From Paraphysomonas bandaiensis (lineage: Eukaryota > Chrysophyceae): a DNA stretch of 64,000 nucleotides. The number at the start of each line of letters is the position of its first letter. The stretch's first letter is position 1. This document shows positions 1 to 9,391 of the stretch, in pieces. The stretch lies in contig CBFFRP010000152.1 of the NCBI GenBank assembly GCA_965644295.1, forward strand, positions 1-64,000. The letters run 5' to 3'. A model generated the notes under the pieces. That model was not told where the DNA came from and made no database searches. It was given only the letters and a program-made list of their open reading frames with translations. The position numbers were made by a program, and so were the translations under genes.

Positions 1-192
1 AACCTATCAATTTAACTGATAAATTATAGCAAAACTCTAAAGATACAGGATTGTTTGTCCTTTCAATATTGCAAGCTTAACTAAGACTGCTAGAGAGTAT
101 ATTTATACATATTTCAGGGTTTCGTCGTCATACTAAAATATACTTATTAGAAGAATCTATAAGGCTAATTGTTTCTACGCTCTATATCTAAG
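1..192. other. 3' flank of AAGAB-like gene, nothing recognised
   Basis: AT-rich sequence downstream of the first minus-strand gene. I see no coding exon, RNA gene or repeat here. Confidence 0.4.
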
Positions 193-2049
193 CTACGACT
201 CATCGTCGGAGCTGTCGTCAAAATCCATCATTGCGCAAAACTGCATAGCCAATTCCGCTGCTTTTGCTCGTCTATCTTCATCCGAAATATTTCCTTTTAC
301 AGCTTGCTCCCGCATTTGCCTTGCCTAGGAACAATAGACATACGAGTGGAAATTAGATGCACAAGAAGGAACAACGACGTAGGTCATATTAAGAGGCATA
401 ATTGATAACGTACCTGGGATATTACGTTGGAAAAATCATTCCACATTTTGTCATCTTTATCTTCATTATTCACTGGAAGTACATACCAATAAAGTTAATC
501 ACACTAGACATGGACAACGGCGAGCGATGTATTTTATACGTTATATACCACAACGTGATTTCGCAATTACCACAACACATGCATATTACAAATACTGTTA
601 ATTTGCTTACTTGGAATTGTTCCCTGAATGATGTCCATAAAATCAGGACCAGATTCTTTTTCTGCTGCCGCTACAGCCACAACAATGACGAGGATAATAG
701 ATAAAAAACACTTGTCGGATCACAAATAGATCACATCCATATAAGCAGTGACCATATTGTCATTACCTGAGGCGCACCCTTCTTGAGACTCGACTGCACT
801 AGCACTAGCCTCGTGATTACGATTCGGTTTACAGTCTTCCTTTTCTGTCCTCGTATCATCAGGTTTTTCACTTGGGGTCTCAACTGCTGGCATGCGGAAT
901 ACAGTCTTGTCCACTTGAGCAACTCCTACAAAGACATCAGTATTTAGCAACTGGTTCGGAGGAGTGTACTAATCTACTGCTGTAATACATTACAAATAAC
1001 AACCTGAAGTCTTTTTCTTCATTGACCTCCACATGTTAGAGTTCAGTGCCTCCATTAATCGAGGCAGACCCTCTTTCTCGCGCAGTTGATGTCCTGAGCA
1101 ATATAAATCAGCCATAACATACACCAACAATAAACACGCCATGAAATACACGCCAATATTCTGCACAAACAACCCCTATGAAAACATAAACACACCTTCC
1201 ACGGGGTTGGAGACATCGATTTCAAGATATTCAAAGCCATTATCCAGAGACCACATCAGGCGTTCGTGGCGATGTCTCTCCACAGTTTCTCCATTATCTT
1301 TGTCCTGCGTTATTACATACAATAATAAATCACGCGTCAATAATCTACAGTTACTAGTAGATATAAAATTTATACACATGTAGTTACTGATACTACCTTT
1401 ATGGCTACAAACATACGGACATCGATTCCATTCTCAACCGCGTGGCTGCTAACTGTTGAAATGCTGTCATCGATAACTTCCTAACATACCCCATCAGCAC
1501 TGCGCATCACATATACAGCTTAAGCCTACATCATGTGGAGCTGTTAAGATGCAACACTCGGCTTGAGATACAATATCTCTATATTCTTCACTAGTATGAG
1601 ATGATTGCAGAGACAGAATCAAGTCTGCATCGAAGTACTTGTTTGCTATACTGAATGTAATATTGTCTGATTGACTGTCTCCAGTATGAGGCCTATATAT
1701 AGATTACACAAATATGTAAACATCAATACAAATATATAACTGCTAATATCTCACTACATAACTACAATCATATATATATATATAGGTATAACACTGCATA
1801 CAGTTCTCACTATATATAATAATATCATTACATATATATACAGACATACATACATGCATACATACAATCGTCTCTATGCAGTTATATATATATACAATCA
1901 CGCATATACAGTTATATATATATGTATGTATACCTGAGTATGTAATCAGTATCTAACGAACCCGCACACAGCTCATCATACTGAAGAATACCACTAGTAA
2001 CAGTCTTAATATGAGGTTCACATCCAAAGATAAGAATAGAAGATGACAT
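193..2049 (-). CDS. Alpha/gamma-adaptin-binding protein p34 (AAGAB/Irc6 family)
   Basis: Nine exons join in frame to 323 residues: 2049-1934, 1692-1530, 1480-1397, 1304-1196, 1093-1004, 925-767, 670-611, 472-414 and 324-193, all with GT-AG introns. The N terminus (MSSSILIFGCEP) and a strand like FSIANKYFDADL match the degenerate small-GTPase fold of p34. The middle has DNGFEYLEI followed by PRLMEALNSNMW, the family's 'R-EAL-xxW' signature. The C-terminal helix (MREQAVKG, then DEDRRAKAAELA and MQFCAMM with an acidic SSDDES tail) matches the conserved p34 C terminus. In animals p34 is a cytosolic assembly chaperone for AP1 and AP2 clathrin adaptors; that role is inferred here from family membership. 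It is divergent from the SGNH hydrolase gene. The start is the first ATG of the most upstream exon. I am confident of the family and less so of the exact splice sites of the two shortest exons. Confidence 0.85.
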
Positions 2050-2141
2050 GTTGTTATAGGGTTCTGTTGTGATAGATTAACTATACTAACATACTATCAC
2101 ATCTATGTGCTTATCTCCATATATACATACATATGTATGTA

Positions 2142-2318
2142 CTGGGGGTGGTTGTGAATATCGATTTCATCGATTTGTTCATCGTTTATTTCATCGAAAA
2201 ATCATCGTTTTTTCATTAAAAAGTCACTTTTTTTCACTTTTCACTGAAAAAACAATGATTTTTCGATGAAATAAACGATGAACAAATCGATGAAATCGAT
2301 ATGCACAACCACCCCCAG
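2142..2318. mobile_element. Foldback element (long inverted repeat, ~177 bp)
   Basis: Two arms of about 80 bases are near-perfect reverse complements. The element opens CTGGGGGTGGTTGTG and closes CACAACCACCCCCAG. Only a few mismatches separate the arms, around a short A/T-rich loop near 2215-2250. The interior of each arm is built from ATCGATTTCATCGA-type sub-repeats. No coding capacity is present. It could be a non-autonomous foldback or MITE transposon. I could not define a convincing target-site duplication. Confidence 0.75.
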
Positions 2319-2591
2319 CTGCATAGACGCATGTATACTATATGGATGAGATATGAGGCAACTTTTACTCAGAGTTGTGCAAGTATGTTGATGTTTTTGG
2401 AAAAAACTTCCTAAAAAACAGGGCTATTGGGACTATTTTCCATTAAAAAAACCATTTTTTGAAAAAACAGGTGTACTCCACTACATACAGTATGTGTATG
2501 TACCTATGTACAGTAGGTAGGTAGGTACAATGTATTTATCTCAGCACATCAGATACTATGTTGGATATACTTGTACTGTAGGTAGGTACAT

Positions 2592-2740
2592 GTATCGGCA
2601 TCCTTTGTATATTTTTGTTCCAAGATGCCTCTAATATTGAGACAATAATTATCTGTATTCCAGACGTAGTTGTATATCAGTAATATCGAGTATATTTGCT
2701 TCAATTTATTTCCGAATAATAAGATGCTGACTGCCGATAC
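2592..2740 (+). mobile_element. MITE family copy 1 (GTATCGGC ends)
   Basis: About 149 bases beginning GTATCGGCATCC and ending GACTGCCGATAC, so the outer eight bases are inverted repeats. The same sequence recurs six more times in the window (8547, 9128, 14129, 16811 inverted, 19387, 22898). It shares the internal blocks ATATTGAGACAATAATTAT and ATTTGCTTCAATTTAT. Confidence 0.8.
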
Positions 2741-2835
2741 CATGTACATACATAGAGCCGATGTATATGAGATAGAGATGAGAGAGAGTAGTGTTATATA
2801 TCCCCACTAGTCAGTCATATCTCCTCAATCTCGAA

Positions 2836-3678
2836 ATGGAACATGATAGTGACAATACTAGTAGTGATGATGAAACAAATCATTCAATAAACATACGTCC
2901 CAAACATGATGTTCGTTATGTCTTTGTATTAATCGGATGTGTGGCTGTATTATTTATAGTATTAATATTTTATCAAATTAAAGAAATGGATATACAGTTA
3001 CATGATGATGTTCATCATATAACCACTGATTTAACACATATACAAAATATAACAAATGATGAAATGAATAGTAATACACAATCTAAGTGTCCATTGTTTT
3101 TAAATAAAACAATACTAACATTTGGGGATAGCTTAACTAGTGGTTTTCCTAGTGGACATCCCTATTCTCTTATGCTTTCTACCTTGTTACCAATGTCACA
3201 TGTGATTTCAAGTGGTATTCCAGGAGAGATGACATCGGAGATGCTATCCCGACTGACAAAAGAGCTGCCGATTCACAAACCTAATGTCATTATCATATTG
3301 GGTGGAACTAATGATATATTAAGAGATACAGCGGCAAATATTACGCTTGCTAATATCATCAACCTTCACGAATTGGCTAAACAGTGGATAAAATCGCGAA
3401 ACTATACAATTGCTCATACTATTGCTGTTACAATACCCGAGATTGAGAACGGCAGAAACGACAAAACAAGATACGAAATTAACAACGGCTTGAGGGAGTA
3501 TGCTCGTAGCACTAATGGATTTACTGTTATTATGGAATTAGAAGGCATGTATAAACAGTCCTTACCTCAGAATTCGATATACTGGAATGATGATTGTCTT
3601 CATTTTTCACCGTTAGGATATGATAAAGTAGGCGAGGTGGCTTATGAAGTTTTGTGCAGTTTAAGAAAGAATAGTTAA
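2836..3678 (+). CDS. Membrane-anchored SGNH/GDSL-type hydrolase
   Basis: A single-exon gene of 280 residues. The chosen start (MEHDSDNTSSDD) gives an acidic cytosolic tail, then one hydrophobic segment (about residues 33-52, YVFVLIGCVAVLFIVLIFY), so a type II membrane protein with its catalytic domain in the lumen or outside is likely. An in-frame ATG 45 bases upstream is less attractive. The catalytic domain has FGDSLTSG (block I, nucleophile Ser), GGTND (block III, oxyanion Asn) and DDCLHFSPLGYDKVG (block V, Asp and His). All four SGNH residues are therefore visible. The family comprises esterases, lipases and acyl-hydrolases; the substrate cannot be deduced. Several NxT/S sites support a lumenal domain. 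It converges on the ankyrin gene. Confidence 0.85.
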   Translation: MEHDSDNTSSDDETNHSINIRPKHDVRYVFVLIGCVAVLFIVLIFYQIKEMDIQLHDDVHHITTDLTHIQNITNDEMNSNTQSKCPLFLNKTILTFGDSLTSGFPSGHPYSLMLSTLLPMSHVISSGIPGEMTSEMLSRLTKELPIHKPNVIIILGGTNDILRDTAANITLANIINLHELAKQWIKSRNYTIAHTIAVTIPEIENGRNDKTRYEINNGLREYARSTNGFTVIMELEGMYKQSLPQNSIYWNDDCLHFSPLGYDKVGEVAYEVLCSLRKNS

Positions 3679-3981
3679 ATAGTTTTGTGACTTTGTAGTA
3701 GGCACACTGACGTATTGAAAGCTTTATACATAAGTGTATTTTATCCATTACTTTTCGTCTCGTTAAGAGAAATTGTATTTTTCCTTTCGCATATCAGGCC
3801 AGAATAGAATCGCTACATGCACTTGACTTATTGATATATACTTCCTCTTACTTTACTATCTCACATAATCCTTATATGTGTCACCATAGCGGACGTGTCG
3901 AAGTAACGAATAATACAGTTCTATCTTAGAGGAACATACGTAATCCAACACCAAACTCACACTAGTAATCGCTAGAAATGT
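3679..3981. other. Convergent 3' intergenic spacer
   Basis: About 300 bases between the convergent SGNH hydrolase and ankyrin genes. I see no feature in it beyond AT-rich 3' flanks. Confidence 0.4.
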
Positions 3982-4950
3982 CTAATTTTGTTCATACTCA
4001 TCGAACGTTGGATAATATGTTTGAATTTGTCGCTCCATAATAGATATAGACTTCGCATTGCAAATACCTTCAATACTAGGACTCGGAGTCTCTCGTTGAT
4101 CTATGAATTTGAAAGTTTTAGTATCTATTTGTCGACGATACTCATGTGAATTGTAGAGGGATTTTATTGTCAAACATATATCCATTCGTTGAATTTCCAG
4201 TTTACTTAGAAGCATTACAGACATACGGCGAGAGTACTGAAGATATTTTTTCATAGTGTCTTTTGAGACATGAGGAATCATGGTAGTTGTATCAATTGGA
4301 AATTGTTCAAGTGAGAATATACCTCTCTGGTATCTCGTTCCATTCGATTCTTTATTGCTATCGATATTAGTATGAACTTTCGATGAATCCTGTGGTTGAG
4401 AGCAACCCGCGTCCGTCGAGAAATTTACATTAGCATTAAAAAACATAGCTGCTGTAATTCCATACACGTCTGCAGATTGTTTATTGCTCGTGAGAATAGT
4501 CAGATATTGATACGTTACTTTATTCCTATTTCTGCCTGCCCAATGCAATGCTGTACGGCCCCACTATAGTCTTATGATCATATAATGATATGAAGCACTC
4601 TTTAGGTTTACTTACATGATCTACCGTGTCAGGATTGAACCCGTGGTTTAAGAGGACCTTGAGTGTTTCAAAATGACCTTTCATTGCAGCAATATGAAGA
4701 GGTGTAAGGCCATACTAAACAGTATTACTGCCATGTATGATACCACATATACACATCCACAAACCTTCCATGAAATATTACATAGGTCAACAGAAGAGTC
4801 ATCGAGAACTTTAATGAGTGCATTACACTCTCCGGCTAACACGAGATGAACTACAGCTGCAACTACAGCATCCTTGTTATTCACAACTCTGTCATCTAAA
4901 CTCATGCCATTCATGCCCAGTAAGCAACATGAGGAAACTTCAGAACCCAT
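3982..4950 (-). CDS. Ankyrin-repeat protein with acylation-type N terminus
   Basis: Three exons (4950-4765, 4714-4616, 4563-3982) join in frame to 288 residues. Ankyrin repeats are clear across exons 2-3: YGLTPLHIAAMKGHFETLK, then VLLNHGF, then WGRTALHWAGRN; a weaker third unit follows (SADVYGITAAMFF). The C-terminal half is not repeat-like and I do not recognise it. The protein begins MGSEVSSCC, with Gly at position 2 and Cys at 8-9, the classic arrangement for N-myristoylation plus palmitoylation, so a membrane-associated scaffold is likely (inference). Intron lengths are about 50 nt. Its start lies 612 bases from the divergent sulfotransferase-like gene. No catalytic domain is visible. Confidence 0.8.
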
Positions 4951-5562
4951 GGGTTCAATGATTGGGTAAGATATTGTGTGTATAGTTTTATGTATATAGA
5001 AGTAGAGTGTCTATACATATAGAGCAATATGTATATATATAGTGTAGTTTGATGGGTCATTATAGTAACACTTAAGATATAGAATGAAAGAAAGAACTGC
5101 ATGATTATTAGTTGAAATCTGCGATAAGGATGATAATTTTGCAATTAATAGCTCAAACAATGCACAGCTATATATACAGCTTACAACTTAATATTAAGAG
5201 TAACTGCTCTTATCATGGCACCGCAAGATATCCTGATATCTATACCATGCATCACAATTGTACCTCAAAAGTGGTAGTTTTTCATAAACCAGGTATAAAA
5301 TATCGTATTTTACCAATATATTAGGATTTTTATATTTTTCTTTGATTTTTAGATATAAGATTCTGATTTTGAACCGTTTTTTGGTATGATCCCATTGTCG
5401 TACTTGGACTCATCATACCATACATACATACCATACATACATACCATACATACTGCTGTATGCTGGGATACACTGCTTTACTTCTTGTCAATACATATAC
5501 ATATATGCATGAGTTAAACCTCTACATCACACTTCATTACAATCCTTCATGTATATATAAAC
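4951..5562. other. Divergent intergenic region with CATAC microsatellite
   Basis: Upstream region shared by the ankyrin (-) and sulfotransferase-like (+) genes. It contains a short CATAC/CATA repeat at about 5412-5452 and a TATATATAAAC stretch just before the ATG at 5563. No exon was found. Confidence 0.45.
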
Positions 5563-6483
5563 ATGTCAACTTCACACCATATCTTGAAGAGTTTTTATCT
5601 TTTATTATTATTTTTCTATATATCTACTGCACATAAATCCCTTACACATAATATTATAGTAGTATGTGATGGGGAAACAAAGTATATGAATTCTATTATA
5701 AGAAAAGTTGCTACTGATAAATATAATGAATATGTACGTGATTTACATCGTTGGACACCAGAAAAAAATAAAACTTATGGTTTTTATTTTGCATCTAAAT
5801 ATATGGATTTTCTAGATTATGAAAATAAATTAGGAAACTATCGTGCAGTGGTGTTTACACATCATCCATTAGATACATTCATACGTGCTAATAAACGGAA
5901 TAGAAAATCAAATGATCCATGGATATTAAAGAAACGTGGGTTTTTATATGGTAGTAGTTATTCAACATATATCAAGAAACTATCAAACCGTGATGGTATC
6001 TTATTAGAGCTGACATGTGCTCTGGATGTACATGAATTAGTGAAATTGGTATCAATGACATCCGATAATCAGAATGTTTTACTTTATCGGGATATTGATA
6101 TGGCTTCAAATCTTACTTTATCGGGTATTATTGTGTCTGATCATTTGGGTATTGATAGGAAGTCATGGACTGATGCTTCACGGAGGGTAATACGTGAGAA
6201 AACTTCTACAAAAGAAGAATTTCTGTTCGAAAGTTCCTTAGATTGTATCCATTACAATCATTTCAACGCCATATATGGTCTAAGCGCATTGTGTCAGTCT
6301 GGATACGGTGACACTGTGGATTTGTTTCGTAGCCAAATGCAGAAAACATGTGCCAATGAACAAGAGTCCGACAAATATGTTGCGCATAATTGCACGTGTT
6401 ATCATGACTCCGGGATAAAGTATACCTTTCAAGGGTGCAAATATATAAAGCCACATCCAAAGTTCTTTATACGAGGAATGTGA
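5563..6483 (+). CDS. Secreted sulfotransferase-like protein (divergent)
   Basis: A single exon of 306 residues. The N terminus has a signal peptide or anchor (about residues 9-24, SFYLLLLFFYISTAHK). The body shows a beta strand then Arg/His-Pro turn (YRAVVFTHHPLDTFIRA), then GSSYSTYIKKL and DGILLELT, then a strand with YRDIDM, which together resemble the 3'-phosphate-binding part of PAPS-dependent sulfotransferases. The N-terminal P-loop-like PSB motif of that family (RSGTTW type) is not recognisable; the expected region reads NIIVVCDGETKYMNSI. The C terminus has a Cys-rich segment (CANEQ, HNCTCYHDSG, GCKY) suggesting disulfides in the secretory pathway. The assignment rests on pattern resemblance only. 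It could be a different Rossmann-type transferase. Confidence 0.45.
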   Translation: MSTSHHILKSFYLLLLFFYISTAHKSLTHNIIVVCDGETKYMNSIIRKVATDKYNEYVRDLHRWTPEKNKTYGFYFASKYMDFLDYENKLGNYRAVVFTHHPLDTFIRANKRNRKSNDPWILKKRGFLYGSSYSTYIKKLSNRDGILLELTCALDVHELVKLVSMTSDNQNVLLYRDIDMASNLTLSGIIVSDHLGIDRKSWTDASRRVIREKTSTKEEFLFESSLDCIHYNHFNAIYGLSALCQSGYGDTVDLFRSQMQKTCANEQESDKYVAHNCTCYHDSGIKYTFQGCKYIKPHPKFFIRGM

Positions 6484-7169
6484 CCGCAGTCGTCATGAGT
6501 TGTAGTGTAGTAGTATGAGATGAGGGGCGCAATATGCGAATTATTTTGTAAGCGCTGCTTTTATTTAGTCGTGTTTTAGCGTAAGCATCGTAATATATAT
6601 TAATATCCAAGAACTAAACCTGGATAATTTAGTAGTTAGCGTTGCATACTCGTGGTGCTGAATCTTTTGTGTATTTTGGTGCTATGGCCAAGCAGACGTT
6701 GGATGATAGTAGTCATAGTAGTACTGATAAAAATTACATTCCAATAGTATTGCAGATCGTAATGGGACTACTTGACCAGAATATATATTCTGATATATTT
6801 GTCAGATTGCATGCGGCGGTTACCTGAACTATTCCTTTAAAGCCGTTCCTTTTGACAATTCTACTTTCCCGAATATATAGAGTTTTTTCTATATAATCAA
6901 CACAGCCAAATCCAATACACAATCTATAACACCGAGATTTTGCACTGCTTCTACCACCCTACTACCCGTGTACCAACGTAGCTGACCGCGCAGATTCTGT
7001 TACCTCCCTACCCGTTTTCACCTTTGCTAAGATTACGCGAGATTTCTCATAGCTATGCATGACTTATATATGTAATTCGCGCAGATTCTGGTAGTACCAT
7101 GTTTACCTTCCCATTACCTAAAAGAGATTACGGGGAGCTGCTTGTGACCATGCATGACTCAGTATAGGC

Positions 7170-7245
7170 CAGGGCCTGGTAACCATTAATGGCCTATTAA
7201 TGATAGTCCAGTTCCCAATTATAATGGCCATTTAATGGCTATTAC
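7170..7245 (+). mobile_element. hAT-type terminal repeat (fragment A)
   Basis: Starts CAGGGCCTGGTAACCATTAA, identical over 21 bases to the sequence at 60032. The CAGGG opening is typical of hAT terminal inverted repeats. It continues into AGTCCAGTTCCCAATTATA, which is the reverse complement of sequence in the copies at 60032 and 61087, so it looks like a collapsed element with both ends. Confidence 0.55.
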
Positions 7246-7442
7246 TAGCTACTAACTTGTATAGGTCTAGCGTCTAGCGTGATATTGGCCGGGCTCCCAC
7301 CTCCCCTAGAATGCGCGGGGTTTCTCGTATAGGCTATCTAGCTGGAGCTTTCTTGGCGCCGACACACAAAGAATATGCTGAGATTTTGTTAACAATCTGT
7401 AGGATACTTAGCTTAATGAAAACTAATGCTTTACTAGGGAAC

Positions 7443-8094
7443 GCTCTCGGAATGGGGCAGGACTAAATAACTTATAATGAGACATTAGAATCGTCGGTGT
7501 GGTAGAAGTGTCTTGTTGCCTTACGAACCCATCTCTCAATATGGTTATCGAAGTGCTTGATGAGATATCCTTATGGGTTATACCACCATACCCCCACAGA
7601 CATTCTTACCACTACAGCGGTTCACCGACTGGTCGGTTAACTTCCTTGCTAACTCCTTTGACGCTATCTCAGCTGTCTGCTGTACATCAGCACTCCTTTT
7701 ATCCTTACTTGTGCTGCTTTGCTTATGAATATCGCATGTGAATGCCAGGTATGTTGGTGAAAAACGGCAAAACAACTTTCTCGCCCATCGGTCAGGCTAA
7801 CCCTAATCACTGCGTACGGCCTTCTAGTGGGTGCTGCCGAGTGCTGCGACCACGCACCTCTACCTATATGTACAAATTGCTTTGTTCAGCGTTTCCACAC
7901 ACCCGGGTTCTCACTGCATATTCAGCGCTAAATACCGTGAGATAATTATGTAGCTAGTAGGGTTCAGTAGGTAGCTAGCAAATAAGTATTTGTGAGGTAC
8001 CCACCCGGCTCTACCTAAGCACGCACACAGAATGGAGCAGCACGCTCACGGAATGGGGCAGGACCAAATATCACATAATGAGACATCAGAGTCG
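7443..8094. repeat. Direct repeats GGAATGGGGCAGGACxAAATA at both ends of a 650-bp block
   Basis: A ~50-base motif (CGGAATGGGGCAGGAC, then AAATA, ATAATGAGACAT and AGA-TCG) occurs near 7443-7496 and again, diverged, at 8048-8094. On the minus strand both encode a peptide like SDVSL followed by SCPIP, suggesting repeated pieces of an old coding transposon. Confidence 0.45.
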
Positions 8095-8207
8095 ACTTAC
8101 TTACAGTGCGACATCTGCACTTCTCTACTACTACTCCACTACTAACAAGTGACTGTGCCATGAACGGCAAGCAACTTCCATTAGAATTTATTCCATCGAT
8201 TAATAAA

Positions 8208-8540
8208 AAATGTCCTTATCAAATGCTTACAACCAGAGCGGCTTAAATTAGAATAAACTCTACCGCCACAATAAGACATACAAACATCAAAAATAGCTGC
8301 GTTTTATCCAAAAAGGAGTTGGCCTGACGTAAATCTTTCGAGGATTCGGGCTCTCATATCAGCATATTCAGCTTCCGTTATCAAACTATTGGATAGTGCA
8401 TCCTCCAACTGATGCAAGACCCCTGAAAGACTATTCCTCTGTTCGCTATCTACACCCACCACTACAGCAGCAGTAGTAGTAGCAGCCTCGTAAAGTATTC
8501 ATAATAAAAGTGTATAATTAATGAGTTCTAGATACTGCAC
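8208..8540 (-). pseudogene. Truncated copy of the LamG/SHOCT-type gene
   Basis: This block is about 97% identical by eye to 13098-13385, covering the C-terminal SHOCT-like part and 3' flank of the gene at 13193-14026. It then jumps directly to the sequence upstream of that gene's ATG (AATAAAAGTGTATAATTAATG). About 635 bases are missing, removing the LamG-type domain. The junction sits at a shared GTAAAG. Reading from the remaining ATG gives a short Tyr/Cys peptide (MNTLRGCYYYCCC) and a stop, so the copy cannot make the parent protein. Confidence 0.8.
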
Positions 8541-8546
8541 ACTGAC

Positions 8547-8681
8547 GTATCGGCATCCTTCAAAGATGCCTGTAATATTGAGGCAACAATTATGTGTATT
8601 CCAGCCGTAGTTGTGTTGCAGTAATATAAAGTATATTTGCTTCAATTTACTACCGAAAATTAAGATGCTGACTGCAGATAC
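8547..8681 (+). mobile_element. MITE family copy 2
   Basis: Starts GTATCGGCATCC, ends GACTGCAGATAC. It is about 15 bases shorter than copy 1, lacking the TTTGTATATTTTTGTTC block. It occupies the same position relative to the truncated gene as copy 4 does to the intact gene, so it was probably carried along by the segmental duplication. Confidence 0.75.
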
Positions 8682-9127
8682 GGAATAGATTGAGAGCAGA
8701 AGCAATGATGCACAGATAAAAAAGTCCGTGTATTTGTCCATTTTTTACTGAATATACTCGCTTGCGATGAGATTTTGTGAGGAGACGTTTTTCGACAAAG
8801 CGGACCAGTTTGGTCCCACTTCTTTTTTTTGTATTGTGTTTTTTGGTATGGAACTTGAGTGTAGAGCTTTGAAATGACGAGTAGGACCATCTACAGTCCG
8901 ACAAGTGCGTGGAGGGCTGGTCCACTTTGTCATGTACGCTGCAATACCGGTATACACATACATACAGTACATATACACACGTGGATACAGACGGACACAT
9001 ATATGCAAAAAACGTCTCCGAGGGAGCTAAATCGAAACTATCCCATCCGAAGTATGAAAAATAGTTGAGAAAATATCCTGGAAACATCCGTATTTTGTGG
9101 CGCAGTGGGAACAAGGACCCTAAGGAC
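8682..9127. other. Spacer between MITE copies 2 and 3
   Basis: About 450 bases. The first ~80 bases (AAAAAAGTCCGTGTATTTG) match sequence at 14293, the far end of the segmental duplication. The minus-strand reading frames here start inside the spacer or the adjacent MITE and show no conserved domain. Confidence 0.4.
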
Positions 9128-9277
9128 GTATCAGCAGACTGCTATATATTTTTGTTCAAAGATACCTTAGATATTGAGACAACAATTACGTGTATTCTAG
9201 CCGTAGTTGTACTGCAGTAATATAAAGTATATTTGCTTCAAATTATCTCCGAAAATGAAAATGCTGACTGTGGATAC
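9128..9277 (+). mobile_element. MITE family copy 3
   Basis: The most diverged full-length copy, from GTATCAGCAGAC to GACTGTGGATAC. It ends about 115 bases before the chosen start of the DUF5675 protein, so it forms part of that gene's promoter or 5' UTR. Confidence 0.75.
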
Positions 9278-9391
9278 ACAATCCGGCAACAGAGAAGACT
9301 CCAATGGAGTCTATGGTGATTATCTGTGGCATATACAGTTGAAAGTGCATCTGATAATCATCTTTTCTCTTTCATTTCTCATTGTGCAAAC

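Larger units (their letters stand above)
2050..2835. other. Divergent intergenic region with two mobile elements
   Basis: Shared upstream region of the AAGAB-like and SGNH hydrolase genes. It holds the foldback element (2142-2318), a poly-A/T-rich stretch around 2395-2470, a GTAG tetranucleotide run near 2512-2590 and MITE copy 1 (2592-2740). No exon was found. Confidence 0.5.
6484..8207. other. Transposon-remnant-rich intergenic region
   Basis: About 1.7 kb without an intact gene. It contains a tandem pair of ~90-base units (about 6986-7070 and 7079-7160, each starting CGCGCAGATTCTG), a hAT-type end (7170-7245) and a direct repeat pair at 7443 and 8048. On the minus strand near 7496-7600 the peptide DNHIERWVRKATRHFYH can be read but is stop-interrupted, so it looks like decayed transposon coding sequence. 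Confidence 0.45.

Noticed and set aside
2549-2749. Small minus-strand frame reading VSAVSILLFGNKLKQIY
   Set aside because: It is the MITE sequence read backwards; the same peptide recurs at 8499 for the same reason.
8650-9114. Overlapping minus-strand frames of 76-154 codons
   Set aside because: They start in or near a MITE, lie in three frames and show no domain.
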